Positions 9,410 through 18,534 of a stretch of 43,744 bases of DNA are shown one piece after another. The translations under genes were made by a program, and so were the position numbers. The notes beneath the pieces were generated by a model, which worked only from the letters and a program-made list of their open reading frames with translations, was not told where the DNA came from and made no database searches. The stretch covers positions 1 to 43,744 of the forward strand of contig NCEH01000028.1 in the NCBI GenBank assembly GCA_002304505.1, written 5' to 3'. Position 1 is the first letter of the stretch. Each line of letters opens with the position of its first letter. The stretch is from Rhizobiales bacterium 32-66-11. GTDB taxonomy: Bacteria; Pseudomonadota; Alphaproteobacteria; Rhizobiales; Xanthobacteraceae.

Positions 9410-10381
9410 TTATACGCCCTGATAGACAAGCTTGGTGAAGTAGCCGGGCTCAATAAGGAACTGTCCCCATTTGCTGTCGAAGGAGCTGGTTGGACGGGCG
9501 GCGATAATCTGCTCGCGGGAAAGCCCCTGTTTCTTGAGATAGGCAACTTTGTCGCGGATCGTGACCATCATTTTACGGTATTCTTTGAGTTCAGATTTAT
9601 TGCTGACCGGCTTACCGTGCCCTGGAATTATAATAGTATCGTCATTTGATACCGACAGATTGTATTCTGCTGCCTTTATCATTCCATCAATACTTCCACC
9701 TGTCGAATAATCGATGAATGAATAGATCCCATTCCAATATGTGTCTCCGGCATGCAGCACATTTTCCTCAGAAAATAGAACCGATATGTCCCCATCGGTG
9801 CGCGCCGGACCGTAGTATCTCATATTTATCGTTGATGAATTTAATTTCATTATCTTCTCTTTGTCGAAGACAATGCTGGGAATGGCGCCGGCCGGGGACG
9901 GGAGAAAGTTATATTCCTAATCCTCGACTCTCTGAATACTATTGAGATGCCGCTTCGTATTCGCCTGGCAGATGATCTTGGCCCCGACGGAATGGAGCCA
10001 TTGATTGCCGTCAGCGTGATCGAAGTGCCAGTGCGTGTTTACGAGGTAAGTGATCGGCTCGCCACTCAACTCCAAGAGCGCTTTTGCCAATCGCGGTCGC
10101 GAGACGGCGATGCCAGCTTCTATGAGAATTTTTCCATCCTGGCCGCTAAGGACCGCGATGTTTCCGCCAGAACCCTCCAGGACGCTTATGTTATTCCGAA
10201 GCTTGTATGAGTTCACCGGCGCGGTCGCAGCGCTGTCCTTGATCAAGCTGACAAGTCCACGCGCCTCAGTGTACGCCTCGCGAGGCGTCAGCCAGCCGCC
10301 GGTAGCGGTGAAGGCTGCACCACCGAGGCAGCAGAGGCAGAAGCCGCGCCGTGACATCAAAGAGGCGTGTTGAGCTGGCAT
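9410..10381 (-). pseudogene. MBL-fold hydrolase gene with in-frame amber codon
   Basis: The frame codes a metallo-beta-lactamase-fold protein of about 323 residues with a Tat-like signal (SRRGFCLCCLGGAA). The zinc motif HWHFDHADGN lies in the first half; HAGDTYWNGIY and the late His of IIPGHGKP lie in the second. TAG at 9917-9919 (codon 155) interrupts the same reading frame. Translation past it continues without a shift: EYNFLPSPAGAIPSIVFD, then MKLNSSTINMRYYGP. The surrounding RVED-stop-EYNF suggests a Trp codon (TGG) became TAG. ATG 10381 has GGAG upstream. The gene ends 18 nt before the cytochrome start and probably headed the cytochrome/hydroxylase operon. Without suppression, the product lacks the second half of its active site. 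Confidence 0.85.
9917..9919 (-). other. In-frame TAG codon in the MBL-fold gene
   Basis: CTA on the plus strand reads TAG on the minus strand, the only stop inside the otherwise continuous frame from 10381 to 9410. Neighbouring codons on both sides fit one MBL-fold protein. Confidence 0.85.
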
Positions 10382-10959
10382 CAAGTCGCTCCACAGCAAA
10401 AGACAGGTCGAACAGTCAGCTGTCTGCTTCCGTCGCTCCGGCATCGGAAACGTCGGCTCTGGATAGACATCTAGATGAGTAGCCTGTTTGGACGACCCAC
10501 CCCACGCGCATCCAAAGCAAGGTACGCACTGAAGAGGACAATGGCCTCGAAGCGTTCGCCTGCTCATTTTTGGACTCAGGCGAACGGAAATCGATATGGC
10601 GCCCAACAGCCCGTGCACACGAAAACACCGAAAAACAGGCCAAGCGCGCTGAGGCGCGCGGACTACACTCGTCGGCCCCTCTTTGCGCTATCGCGGTCTT
10701 CAGCGTGTATCGATAGGTACCGACGTTTTATCCAACGTCTTTAAATGACGCCGGGGATTATTTTATTATGGTACGCCTGATGCTACTCATACCTATCTAG
10801 CGGTCACTTGCCCTATAGCCTGGATGAGCCGCCCTGAGTGTTCAACCAAATGTTACCGTAAACCGACACCTGCTTCTCGAGAGAGGAGTTCCAAAGCAGC
10901 GCTCGCTCAGACATCTATATGATTGATTGGCATAATGCTGTGCTGAAAGACCGAAACTA
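10382..10959. other. Intergenic region upstream of the MBL gene and IS element
   Basis: No supported gene in 578 nt. It is richer in A+T than its surroundings and held the original divergent promoters of the MBL-fold operon (leftward) and the AraC-type gene (rightward). It contains an inverted repeat at 10722-10739. Confidence 0.5.
10722..10739. promoter_or_regulatory. Inverted repeat, possible operator
   Basis: GACGTT-TTATCC-AACGTC is a perfect 6-bp inverted repeat with a 6-nt spacer in an A+T-rich stretch between divergent genes. A regulator site is possible; no T-run follows, so a terminator is unlikely. The role is inference only. Confidence 0.25.
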
Positions 10960-10971
10960 GGTCGTGTGGAC
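10957..10971 (+). repeat. Left terminal inverted repeat of the IS5-like element with flank
   Basis: CTAGGTCGTGTGGAC is the exact reverse complement of 11797-11811. The outer CTA/TAG comes from the TA target and adjacent bases. Confidence 0.85.
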
Positions 10972-11808
10972 AAAGCGGATTCCCAAATCGGCTGAGGCGT
11001 GATTCAAGCCTGTTCTTTGGGGGAGAACAGCGGTGCTTCGCGGGCTGATGACGGACGAGGAATGGGCGTTCTTTGCGCCTTTCCTGCTTGAGAGCAGAGC
11101 GCAGGGCGGGCGCCCTCCCGTTGATCATCGCAGGGTGCTCGACGCGATCCTGTGGGTCACGCGCACCGGCTCGCCTTGGCGCGATCTGCCCGACGAACTG
11201 GGAAAGTGGAACTCGGTCCATCGACAATACCGCCGTTGGACCGAGGCGGGAGTCTGGGACGTGATGTTGAGCGCCCTGGCTGAAAGCGAAGCCGCTGACA
11301 ACACGATGCAAATGATCGATTCCACCATCGTCCGGGCGCATCAGCACGCTGCCGGAGGAAGGGGGGGATTCAGCGAAACGGTATTGGCCGTTCGCGCGGT
11401 GGGCTCACGACCAAGGTTCATACCAGAGCGAATGCGGAGGGTCTCGCGGTCGGCTTCAGCGTGACACCAGGCCAAGCCTCGGACATGGCAGCCTATGACG
11501 ACCTCATGGATGAGGACGCGCCCGATCCCGTCGCCATGCTCGCCGACAAAGGCTACGACAGCGATGCCATCCGGCACGACCTCGAAGCCCGGGGCGTCGA
11601 GCCAGTTATCCCGACCAAGTCGAACCGCAAGATCCAGCGCCCCGTCTGTCGGCAGACCTACGCCCACCGCAACCGCATCGAGCGCTTCTTCAACAAGATC
11701 AAGCACTCACGCCGCGTCGCGACCCGCTACGACAAGCTCGCCTCCAGCTTCCTCGGCTTCGTCCAACTCGCTACGATCAGAATCTGGATCAGGTTCGTCC
11801 ACACGACC
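10960..11808 (+). mobile_element. Complete IS5-family (IS427-group-like) element
   Basis: An 849-bp element with inverted ends: GGTCGTGTGGAC at 10960-10971 and GTCCACACGACC at 11797-11808, with partial similarity further inward. A TA dinucleotide flanks both sides (10958-10959 and 11809-11810), which fits the 2-bp TA duplication typical of the IS427 group. Size and transposase type agree. It lies in the divergent promoter region, about 50 nt from the AraC-type start. Confidence 0.85.
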
Positions 11809-11811
11809 TAG
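11033..11811 (+). CDS. IS5-family DDE transposase in two frames
   Basis: Two overlapping frames (11033-11464 and 11461-11811) together make one IS5/IS427-type transposase. The first holds the DUF4096-like N-terminus (MTDEEWAFFAPFLLE) and the first catalytic Asp (MIDSTIVRAHQ). The second holds the second Asp (ADKGYDSDAIR) and the Glu (HRNRIERFFNKIKHSRR). A -1 shift at the G7 run at 11361-11367 joins them into GGIQRNGIGRSRGGLTTK, which reads as a normal family sequence. IS427-group members often use two frames, so this may be programmed frameshifting rather than decay. The stop TAG (11809-11811) is made from the flanking target duplication TA plus the next base. Confidence 0.8.
11797..11811 (-). 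repeat. Right terminal inverted repeat of the IS5-like element with flank
   Basis: GTCCACACGACCTAG mirrors 10957-10971 over 15 bp. Confidence 0.85.
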
Positions 11812-11859
11812 GTCTTCCGAGATTAATGGCATATGGCTGGGGCCCGCGGGGGTGGCGAG

Positions 11860-12831
11860 ATGAAGACCGAAGGACGATCCGCACGCCGGCCACGACCGGG
11901 CGACAAGGCTCACGACAACAGTCCGCCCCAGGGCATTCCGAGCCTTGCTGGTGTCAGGGTCTTGCGCGAAGGCCGAGTCGAGCCGCTCATTCGGGCTCAT
12001 CCGGATCTCACAAGCGCCGCCGTCGGCTGGAGCGGTATTGCGCTGGAAGGCCATACCATCCCGGCATGCGAGGTGCCCCGTCACGAGCATATCGAGAATT
12101 TTCTCTTGGTGGTGCTGCAGGGTTCGACCAAGTGTGAGGTCCTTACGGAAGGCAGGAATTTTGAAGTTGATGCCCGACCCGGCACGACCTTCATTTTGCC
12201 TCGTGGTACCGTCGATGAGTTACGGTGGCAGGGGCCAACTCAAAGGATTACGGTCGCCATTAATCAGAAACTTCTCATCGGCGCGACTGATGAGACGATA
12301 CATGCGAACGATATTGAATTGACCGAACATTGGAAGCTGAACGACCCCAATCTCATTGCGACGGTCCAGGCTATGAAAACGGATCTCGACGCCGGATCAC
12401 CCACTGGGCGGCTTTATGGTGAGGCGCTGTCCAATGCGCTATCCATTTATCTTTTGAAGCGATACGCAGCGCGGTCATTTTCCATCGTAAACAGCCAGGG
12501 CGGCTTACCGAGCCATCGGCTTAGAAGAGTAATTGAGTATATCACCGCGAATCTGCCAAACGATATCGGCCTAGAGGACTTGTCATCTGTTGCTGGGATG
12601 AGTCCGCATTATTTCTCTCATCTATTTAAGGTGAGTACTGGACATACTCCCCATCGCTTTATTTTGCTCGAACGCATTGAGCGGGCTAAAAATAATCTGC
12701 GAAATCCCCATCGAAGCATTTTCGACGCAGGGCTTGATGCTGGGTTTCAGAACGCGAGCCATTTTGCCCGGGTTTTTCGAAAATTCGTCGGCGTGTCTCC
12801 ATCCCAATTTCGGTCGAACGTGCTTGATTGA
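11860..12831 (+). CDS. AraC-family regulator
   Basis: A 323-residue regulator. Residues about 60-165 look like a cupin-type sensor arm (PRHEHIENFLLVVLQG, then PGTTFILPRGTVDEL). The C-terminus has the double helix-turn-helix: LEDLSSVAGMSPHYFSHLF and DAGLDAGFQNASHFARVF, ending FVGVSPSQFRS. ATG 11860 is preferred (GGTGGCGAG upstream), with ATG 11833 as alternative. It is divergent from the MBL/cytochrome/hydroxylase genes and is their probable regulator. The IS5-like element sits about 50 nt upstream of its start, so its native promoter has been moved about 850 bp away or replaced by an outward promoter of the element. Confidence 0.88.
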   Translation: MKTEGRSARRPRPGDKAHDNSPPQGIPSLAGVRVLREGRVEPLIRAHPDLTSAAVGWSGIALEGHTIPACEVPRHEHIENFLLVVLQGSTKCEVLTEGRNFEVDARPGTTFILPRGTVDELRWQGPTQRITVAINQKLLIGATDETIHANDIELTEHWKLNDPNLIATVQAMKTDLDAGSPTGRLYGEALSNALSIYLLKRYAARSFSIVNSQGGLPSHRLRRVIEYITANLPNDIGLEDLSSVAGMSPHYFSHLFKVSTGHTPHRFILLERIERAKNNLRNPHRSIFDAGLDAGFQNASHFARVFRKFVGVSPSQFRSNVLD

Positions 12832-13819
12832 TAAGTGCTTGACGCGGCACTAGCCTCACTGTCCCTGGCCCGTATTGCGAATGGCGCTTTCAATCCCGCG
12901 CGCCCGGGTATGTTCGAATCCGAGCGTGCGGGATGATCGTTAAATCGGACAGGTCTATCCGCCGCGTTATGCTTCCCCATAAGCATCGAGCGTGCGGGTC
13001 GAGTAGACGAATGCGGCCCCCGCGTTCACGCTTACGACCACACCGAGCGCTTCGGATAGCTCTTGTTCAGTGATCCCGAGCTTCTTCGCCTCATTGGCGT
13101 GGACTGTAATACATCCATCGCAACGCAGGCTCACTGCAACGGCGAGAGAGCAGTCATCGCCGCCGACGCGCGTCCTAATCCGCTAATGAAGGGCCTGCAT
13201 CTGCGCCGGTTGATGGGGCTGTTAACGTCGCCCACGAACTTGACGCGATTGCGGGGCTGTCCGGCATCCTGAGGCGCAACCATTCCGCCCGCTGAGAGCT
13301 CGAACGCGCGGTCGCCGCGAGAACTGACTTTGCCGCCAGGGAGGGCAAGTTAGAGCGTGAACGGCCCCGCCGTCAGCGCACCATGAATTACGGATGCTCG
13401 CGCCGGACTCGGATCTCTCAAATGTCGCGCAGCAGCAGCAGCCCGGGAAAGAACGGATCGCCGTCTTCTCTGCCGGCCAAGCTAGGTGATCGCTCGGGAT
13501 TGGCGCAGGTGCCAATCCGTGGAGGAGATTGGAAGCGTGGATCCGCCACGAGCACCCGGCCGATGCGACCGAGGGGCTTTGAAGAATATCCGAATTCCTG
13601 GAGGAGTGACCGCATAGTCCGCCCGGCACCGGCGTTGGCCGCCACAGGTGCGAAATGCTACACCCCCTTTTTGTTGAGGGGATCTGGATCTCTGAAGCGC
13701 TCGGCGCGCAGACCATACGAAGCACGTCGCTCGGAATTTTTTCTAGCTTCCGAGCAACACTCCGTTCACGCAACAATCGCTCATTTCAGGCGGCCTGGCT
13801 GAGGCCCGTATTCGCCATT
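12832..13819. other. Remnant-rich region without an intact gene
   Basis: About 990 nt without a credible intact gene. The left part carries a decarboxylase-like remnant (12967-13160, minus). From 13270 to 13800 several open frames exist on both strands but none shows a motif I can assign. Probably decayed sequence between the regulator and the acyl-CoA dehydrogenase. Confidence 0.5.
12967..13160 (-). pseudogene. Carboxymuconolactone decarboxylase/AhpD-like remnant
   Basis: The minus-strand frame ending at TAA 12967 reads SLAVAVSLRCDGCITVHA, then KKLGITEQELSEALGVVVS and ends STRTLDAYGEA. This is the conserved core of the AhpD/carboxymuconolactone decarboxylase family, with the CxxCxxxH-type motif (CDGCITVH) present. 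Upstream, the frame meets a stop within about 35 codons and has no suitable start, so the N-terminal half is missing. The family acts in aromatic degradation or as peroxide-linked thiol reductases; this copy is too short to judge. Confidence 0.7.
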
Positions 13820-14962
13820 TTACTTGAGCATCTCTCTCGCAATAATAAGTTGCTGTATTTGTGTTGTGCCCTCGTAGAGCCGAAATAGACGGACATCGCG
13901 AAAGAAGCGCTCGACCGGAAATTCAGCCATATAGCCGGATCCCCCATGGATCTGGACGGCGCGATCGGCAACCCGCCCCACCATCTCCGAGGCAAACATT
14001 TTGCACGCCGATGCCTCTAGCGTCACGTTCTCACCATTGTCGCGCCTGCGGGCGGCGTCAATAATCATCGTCCTGGCCGCATAAGCTTCCGCAAAGCTAT
14101 CGGCGAGCATCGCCTTGATGAGCTGGAACTCGGCGATAGGCTTGCCGAACTGGTGCCGCGTGCGCGCGTAGGCAACGGATTCCTCGATCAATCGATGGGC
14201 TGACCCAACACAAACCGCGGCGATGTGCAGTCGGCCCTTGTCTAAGACCTTCATCGCCGTTCGAAAGCCCTCTCCTTCCCTCTGACCTAATAGAGCATCG
14301 GGAGGGACGACGCAGTTGTCAAAAATTACATCGCAAGTGTGCGCTCCCTTCTGGCCCATCTTGTGATCTGGCCTGCCAAGAGACAGCCCGGGCGAGGCTC
14401 GTTCCACGAGGAAGCAGGAAATGCCGCCGGCGCCGCGAATATCCGACGTCCGAGCCATGACGGTGTAAAGCCCGGCCTCAGGTCCATTCGTGATGAAGCG
14501 TTTCGTGCCGCTAATGATGTAGCTGCCATCCTCTTGTCGAACCGCCCGCGTGCGCAGCGAAGCTGCATCTGAACCCGCTTCGGGCTCCGTGAGCGCAAAC
14601 GAGCTTATCAATTCGCCTGAGGCAAGGCGCGGGAGATAATGGCTTCTTTGTTCGGGCGTCCCATCCAGGACAATTGCCTGCGAACCGATGCCGATATTGG
14701 TCCCAACCGCTGATCTAAATGCGGGGGACGCGCGGCAGAGCTCCATAACGACTTCGACCTCCTCACGCATGCTGAGGCCGAGGCCGTTCCATTCCTCAGG
14801 AATCGACAAACCGAAGAGGCCAAGTTCACGCATCTCGGTGAGGAGGTCCTCATCGATCTGGTCATTATCTGCCACATGACGCTCTGCTGGTATCAAGCGC
14901 CCATCGACGAAGCGCCGCACTGCCTTGACCAGCAAATCAAAGGTTTCTGAATCGAGCGCCAT
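13820..14962 (-). CDS. Acyl-CoA dehydrogenase
   Basis: A 380-residue FAD enzyme of the acyl-CoA dehydrogenase family, of normal length. It shows FALTEPEAGSDAASLRTRA (flavin/substrate region), KRFITNGPEAG, QIHGGSGYMAEFPVERFFRD, and the C-terminal RLYEGTTQIQQLIIAREML. In the last motif the Glu (about residue 363) is the catalytic base position of short- and medium-chain enzymes. It introduces a trans-2,3 double bond into an acyl-CoA and passes electrons to ETF. The start ATG 14962 has a strong GGAGGAG upstream. It is divergent from the acyl-CoA synthetase gene across about 165 nt, so both may share a control region. Confidence 0.93.
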   Translation of the reverse strand: MALDSETFDLLVKAVRRFVDGRLIPAERHVADNDQIDEDLLTEMRELGLFGLSIPEEWNGLGLSMREEVEVVMELCRASPAFRSAVGTNIGIGSQAIVLDGTPEQRSHYLPRLASGELISSFALTEPEAGSDAASLRTRAVRQEDGSYIISGTKRFITNGPEAGLYTVMARTSDIRGAGGISCFLVERASPGLSLGRPDHKMGQKGAHTCDVIFDNCVVPPDALLGQREGEGFRTAMKVLDKGRLHIAAVCVGSAHRLIEESVAYARTRHQFGKPIAEFQLIKAMLADSFAEAYAARTMIIDAARRRDNGENVTLEASACKMFASEMVGRVADRAVQIHGGSGYMAEFPVERFFRDVRLFRLYEGTTQIQQLIIAREMLK

Positions 14963-15126
14963 TTGAACTTCACTCCTCCTCAGGGTGGAGGACCGGTTAG
15001 CGGACTTTGCGATTTGAGTCCACCTCAGGCTCGCTATGCGGAACGCATTTTTATTTTCTTGATTTCGGCTGTTCGCGCGTTATGTGTTGCGACAGTGGCT
15101 TCACCGCAGAACGTGAAGGATGTGCC
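14963..15126. promoter_or_regulatory. Divergent intergenic region, dehydrogenase/synthetase
   Basis: This stretch separates two divergently read catabolic genes and must hold both promoters. Ribosome sites are clear at both edges: GGAGGAG for the leftward gene and AAGGA at 15116-15120 for the rightward one. I could not define -35/-10 boxes or an IclR operator by eye. Confidence 0.4.
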
Positions 15127-17235
15127 GTGTCCCTAACAAAACTAATCGACCCGCGATCGATCGCCATCGTTGGCGTTTCTTCAAAGAAAGCCGAATTTCA
15201 GGTCGGCGGCCGCGCGGTTTTCGAACATCTTAGACTACACGGTTATCCCCATAGGATTGATTTGATTACTAGGGATAAAACTACGATTGAGGGCGTTGAA
15301 ACCTTTACAACACTTTCTGGCCTACCCACACTCCCCGATTGTGTTTTGATTTCCGTGCCGGCGAATGATGTGTTCGGCGTTGTCGCGGAGGCGCTTTCGC
15401 TTGGCGTTCGGGCGTTCGTTGTTCTCTCGGCGGGCTTCGCCGAGGCAGACGCCGAAGGTGTGGCGCGTCAAACGCGGCTTTCCGAATTGGTCGGCCGTTT
15501 TGGCGCGGCGATGCTTGGCCCGAACACCACAGGTTTTGTGAATTTCGGCCAGCGGGTCGCCATGAGCTCAACAAGCCGTATAACCGGAAGCCTGCCAAAG
15601 ACCGGGGCTGTGGGACTGGTCGTTCAGAGCGGTGCACTCGGTAGTGTTCTGATGGAGGAAGCCGATCGTACCGGCATCGGCCTCAGCTACCTCATTTCCA
15701 CCGGCAACGAGGCGGTGTGTGGGCTCGCGGACGCAGCAGCGTTCCTCGTTGATGACCCGGCGACTAAGGTCATCGCGCTGTACGTGGAGGGGATCCGAGA
15801 GGCTGACAAGATGCTTGCAGTCGCGAGATCAGCCTTCGACGCTGGCAAGCCCATCGTTCTTTATAAAGCGGGGCGATCGGATATCGGCCGGCGGGCGGCA
15901 GCAGGACACACCGGATCGCTTATCGGAGCAAGGGGTGCCTACGATGCAGCTATCCGACAGCTCGGCTGGGTAGACGTTTCTACGATCGAGGACCTCTTGC
16001 CCGTTGCTCAATATCTCTCTCAAGGAGGGCCGGCTCGAACGATCGGTATCATGAGCAACTCCGGTGGATATGGCGGTTGCATTGCCGATGCCCTGGAAAG
16101 TACCGGACACCTTGAGCTGCCCCCCCCTGCGAACGAGACCGTGAGCCGGATGAGCACGGATCTTCTGTCATTCCTATCGACCAAAAATCCGGTCGACATC
16201 GCTGGTGCGCCGTTTAAGAGGCCGGAAGGTTTTGCCAATTGCTTGGATGCCTTTGCCGACGATCCAGCGTTTGACACGATCGTCGTCGCCAACACCCCCA
16301 TAGTCCCCTCATGGGCGGAGATGGTTGAGAAGGCGGTGGTTGAAACGCGCCATCGCACCGGAAAGCAAATCGCGGTGGTATGGCCTGCAGAGACATTCAA
16401 TTCTGCGCCGATAAACCGTCTGCGGCAACAGAATGTGCCGGTTTTCGACCGCATAGATACCTTCGTGACTGCGGCTGCGGGTGCAGCGGCAGTCGATTCA
16501 GCACGTATTTCCCCTTCCCGCCTAATCCGTGAAGGCCGTCGTGCAGACGTCGTGAGCTTGGTATCCGGGGAGCTTGTAGCCCTGAGTGAGGCGGCCAGCA
16601 AAAACAAGCTCAGCTCAATGGGACTTGTCTTCCCACAAGAAGTTTTCATTCCGGACGCCAATATCGAAGCCATTGTCTCCGCCGCTCGCGAGATTGGCTA
16701 TCCCATAACGCTTAAGGGAATGGCTGAAGGCGTAGTTCACAAATCTGAACTCGGGCTAGTGGCGGTGGCCGTCCCTGATGAGGAGAAGCTTCGCGCGAAT
16801 ACCGAGGCGATGCTGGCGAATGTACAACGGCTACAGTTGAGACTGGAGGGCTTCCTGGTGGCGGAAACCGTTCGGCCGCGCGTTGAAGTCATTCTGGGGC
16901 TGAGTCTCGACCCCGAGTTCGGGCCCATGCTCACCCTTGGTGCCGGCGGCATTTATACCGAGCTCTTAAAGGATGTTGCCATCCGAATTCTCCCCGTAGA
17001 CCGCAATGAAATCCGAGCGCTGATCCGGGAATGCCGGATCTCAGCGATCCTCGACGGAGCTCGTGGCCAGCCCGCGCTCGACATAGAAGCTTTGATCCAA
17101 GTGGCTTCAGATGTGGCGGCATTGGCGCCGCGACTGGGCAATGACTTTGCTGGGCTGGAGCTAAATCCCGTCGGTATCGGCACGGCTGGAGAAGGTGCCT
17201 GGATATTGGACGCGACAGTATTCGTACACGCTTAG
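15127..17235 (+). CDS. NDP-forming acyl-CoA synthetase (ATP-grasp type)
   Basis: A 702-residue single-chain ADP-forming acyl-CoA synthetase (succinyl-CoA-synthetase superfamily). The N-terminal CoA-binding domain begins [17 protein letters not shown] central ligase domain has [13 protein letters not shown], where the His (about residue 261) aligns with the phospho-histidine of the SCS alpha chain. The ATP-grasp domain (about 490-700) has [15 protein letters not shown]. The reaction is acid + CoA + ATP to acyl-CoA + ADP + Pi. The start GTG 15127 is preferred: AAGGA is 6 nt upstream and the family's N-terminus begins there; an in-frame ATG at 15007 adds an unusual Cys-rich extension. It likely activates the acid used by the neighbouring beta-oxidation enzymes. 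Confidence 0.9.
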   Translation: MSLTKLIDPRSIAIVGVSSKKAEFQVGGRAVFEHLRLHGYPHRIDLITRDKTTIEGVETFTTLSGLPTLPDCVLISVPANDVFGVVAEALSLGVRAFVVLSAGFAEADAEGVARQTRLSELVGRFGAAMLGPNTTGFVNFGQRVAMSSTSRITGSLPKTGAVGLVVQSGALGSVLMEEADRTGIGLSYLISTGNEAVCGLADAAAFLVDDPATKVIALYVEGIREADKMLAVARSAFDAGKPIVLYKAGRSDIGRRAAAGHTGSLIGARGAYDAAIRQLGWVDVSTIEDLLPVAQYLSQGGPARTIGIMSNSGGYGGCIADALESTGHLELPPPANETVSRMSTDLLSFLSTKNPVDIAGAPFKRPEGFANCLDAFADDPAFDTIVVANTPIVPSWAEMVEKAVVETRHRTGKQIAVVWPAETFNSAPINRLRQQNVPVFDRIDTFVTAAAGAAAVDSARISPSRLIREGRRADVVSLVSGELVALSEAASKNKLSSMGLVFPQEVFIPDANIEAIVSAAREIGYPITLKGMAEGVVHKSELGLVAVAVPDEEKLRANTEAMLANVQRLQLRLEGFLVAETVRPRVEVILGLSLDPEFGPMLTLGAGGIYTELLKDVAIRILPVDRNEIRALIRECRISAILDGARGQPALDIEALIQVASDVAALAPRLGNDFAGLELNPVGIGTAGEGAWILDATVFVHA

Positions 17236-17320
17236 CGTCACCCTTTATTTCACCCCGCCCTCTTCGCTCGCGCGAGCAAACCGCTCAGGCACTTCAGATC
17301 CGAAGTCGCCATTGGAGGCT

Positions 17321-18532
17321 ATGATGACGCAGGCTTATATCTGCGATTTCGCGCGCACCCCCATCGGCCGCTATGCCGGCGCCCTGAAGGATGTGCGCAC
17401 CGACGATCTCGCGGCCCATCCCATCCGCGTGCTGAAGGACCGCAATCCGGGCATTGACTGGGAGGCGGTGGACGACGTCATCCTCGGCTGCGCCAACCAG
17501 GCGGGCGAGGACAACCGCGACGTGGCGCGCATGGCCGTGCTGCTGGCCGGCCTGCCGGTGAGCGCGCCCGGCACCAGCGTGAACCGCCTGTGCGGCTCCG
17601 GCCTTGACGCGGTGGGCATCGGCGCCCGCGCCATCATGACCGGGGATGCCGACCTCATCATCGCCGGCGGCGTCGAGAGCATGAGCCGCGCGCCCTTCGT
17701 CATGGGCAAGGCCACCGAAGCCTTCTCGCGCCAGGCCGAGATTTTCGACACCACCATCGGCTGGCGCTTCGTGAACCCGCTGATGAAAGCGCAGTACGGC
17801 GTCGATTCCATGCCGGAGACCGGCGAGAACGTGGCCGCGGACTTCCAGGTCTCGCGCCAGGACCAGGACCTGTTCGCCTACCGCTCGCAGCAGCGCGCCA
17901 AGGCGGCCCAGGAGGCCGGCTTCTTCGCCCGCGAGATCGCGCCCATCGAGATCAAGGGCAAGAAGGGCGCCGTCACCCTCGTGGACAAGGACGAGCACCC
18001 GCGCGGCGACACCACGCTGGAGCAGCTCGCGGGGCTCAAGGCCCCGTTCCGCAAGGAAGGCGGCTCGGTGACCGCCGGCAACGCCTCGGGCGTCAATGAC
18101 GGCGCCGGTGCGCTCATCCTCGCCTCCGAGGAGGCGGTGAAGAAGTATGGCCTCACGCCTCGCGCCCGCGTCGTCTCCGTGGTCCAGGCCGGCGTGCCGC
18201 CGCGCATCATGGGCATCGGCCCGGCGCCGGCCACCCGCAAGCTGTTGGAAAAGAACAAGCTGGCGCTCGACGATATCGACCTCATCGAGCTGAACGAGGC
18301 CTTCGCCTCCCAGGCGCTCGCCGTGCTGCGCCAGCTCGGCCTGCCCGACGACGCGGAGCATGTGAACCTCCATGGTGGCGCCATCGCGCTCGGCCATCCG
18401 CTGGGCATGTCCGGCGCCCGCCTCGCCATGACGGCGGTGAGCGCGCTGGAAACCCGCGGCGGCAAGCGCGCCGTCGCCACCATGTGCATCGGCGTCGGCC
18501 AGGGGATCGCCGCCCTCATCGAGCGGGTGTAA
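17321..18532 (+). CDS. Thiolase, beta-ketoadipyl-CoA type (PcaF/PaaJ-like)
   Basis: A 403-residue thiolase. The nucleophilic Cys is in [12 protein letters not shown] (about residue 91); the C-terminal His and Cys lie in [16 protein letters not shown] and [10 protein letters not shown]. The stretch [20 protein letters not shown] is typical of 3-oxoadipyl-CoA thiolases, suggesting cleavage of 3-oxoadipyl-CoA or a similar 3-oxoacyl-CoA. The start ATG 17321 is set by TGGAGG at 17313-17318. The stop is 2 nt before the hydratase/dehydrogenase start, so the two are co-translated. This gene is visibly richer in G+C, with near-uniform G/C third positions, than the synthetase before it, hinting at separate origin. 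Confidence 0.93.
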   Translation: MMTQAYICDFARTPIGRYAGALKDVRTDDLAAHPIRVLKDRNPGIDWEAVDDVILGCANQAGEDNRDVARMAVLLAGLPVSAPGTSVNRLCGSGLDAVGIGARAIMTGDADLIIAGGVESMSRAPFVMGKATEAFSRQAEIFDTTIGWRFVNPLMKAQYGVDSMPETGENVAADFQVSRQDQDLFAYRSQQRAKAAQEAGFFAREIAPIEIKGKKGAVTLVDKDEHPRGDTTLEQLAGLKAPFRKEGGSVTAGNASGVNDGAGALILASEEAVKKYGLTPRARVVSVVQAGVPPRIMGIGPAPATRKLLEKNKLALDDIDLIELNEAFASQALAVLRQLGLPDDAEHVNLHGGAIALGHPLGMSGARLAMTAVSALETRGGKRAVATMCIGVGQGIAALIERV

Positions 18533-18534
18533 CC

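Noticed and set aside
10926..10950. Possible sigma-54 promoter (TGGCATAATGCTGTGC)
   Set aside because: The GG to GC spacing is 11, not the required 10, and no enhancer-binding regulator is nearby.
13418..13645. 75-codon minus frame in the remnant region
   Set aside because: Reads smoothly but no motif or ribosome site was found; left as unassigned.
15305..15637. Minus frame inside the acyl-CoA synthetase gene
   Set aside because: Antisense shadow; the plus strand holds the CoA-binding domain here.
17294..18397. Long minus-strand open frame (367 codons) antisense to the thiolase
   Set aside because: It is an effect of high G/C third positions in the thiolase; its product has low-complexity Ala/Gly/Arg/His content and no motif, while the plus strand is a clear thiolase.
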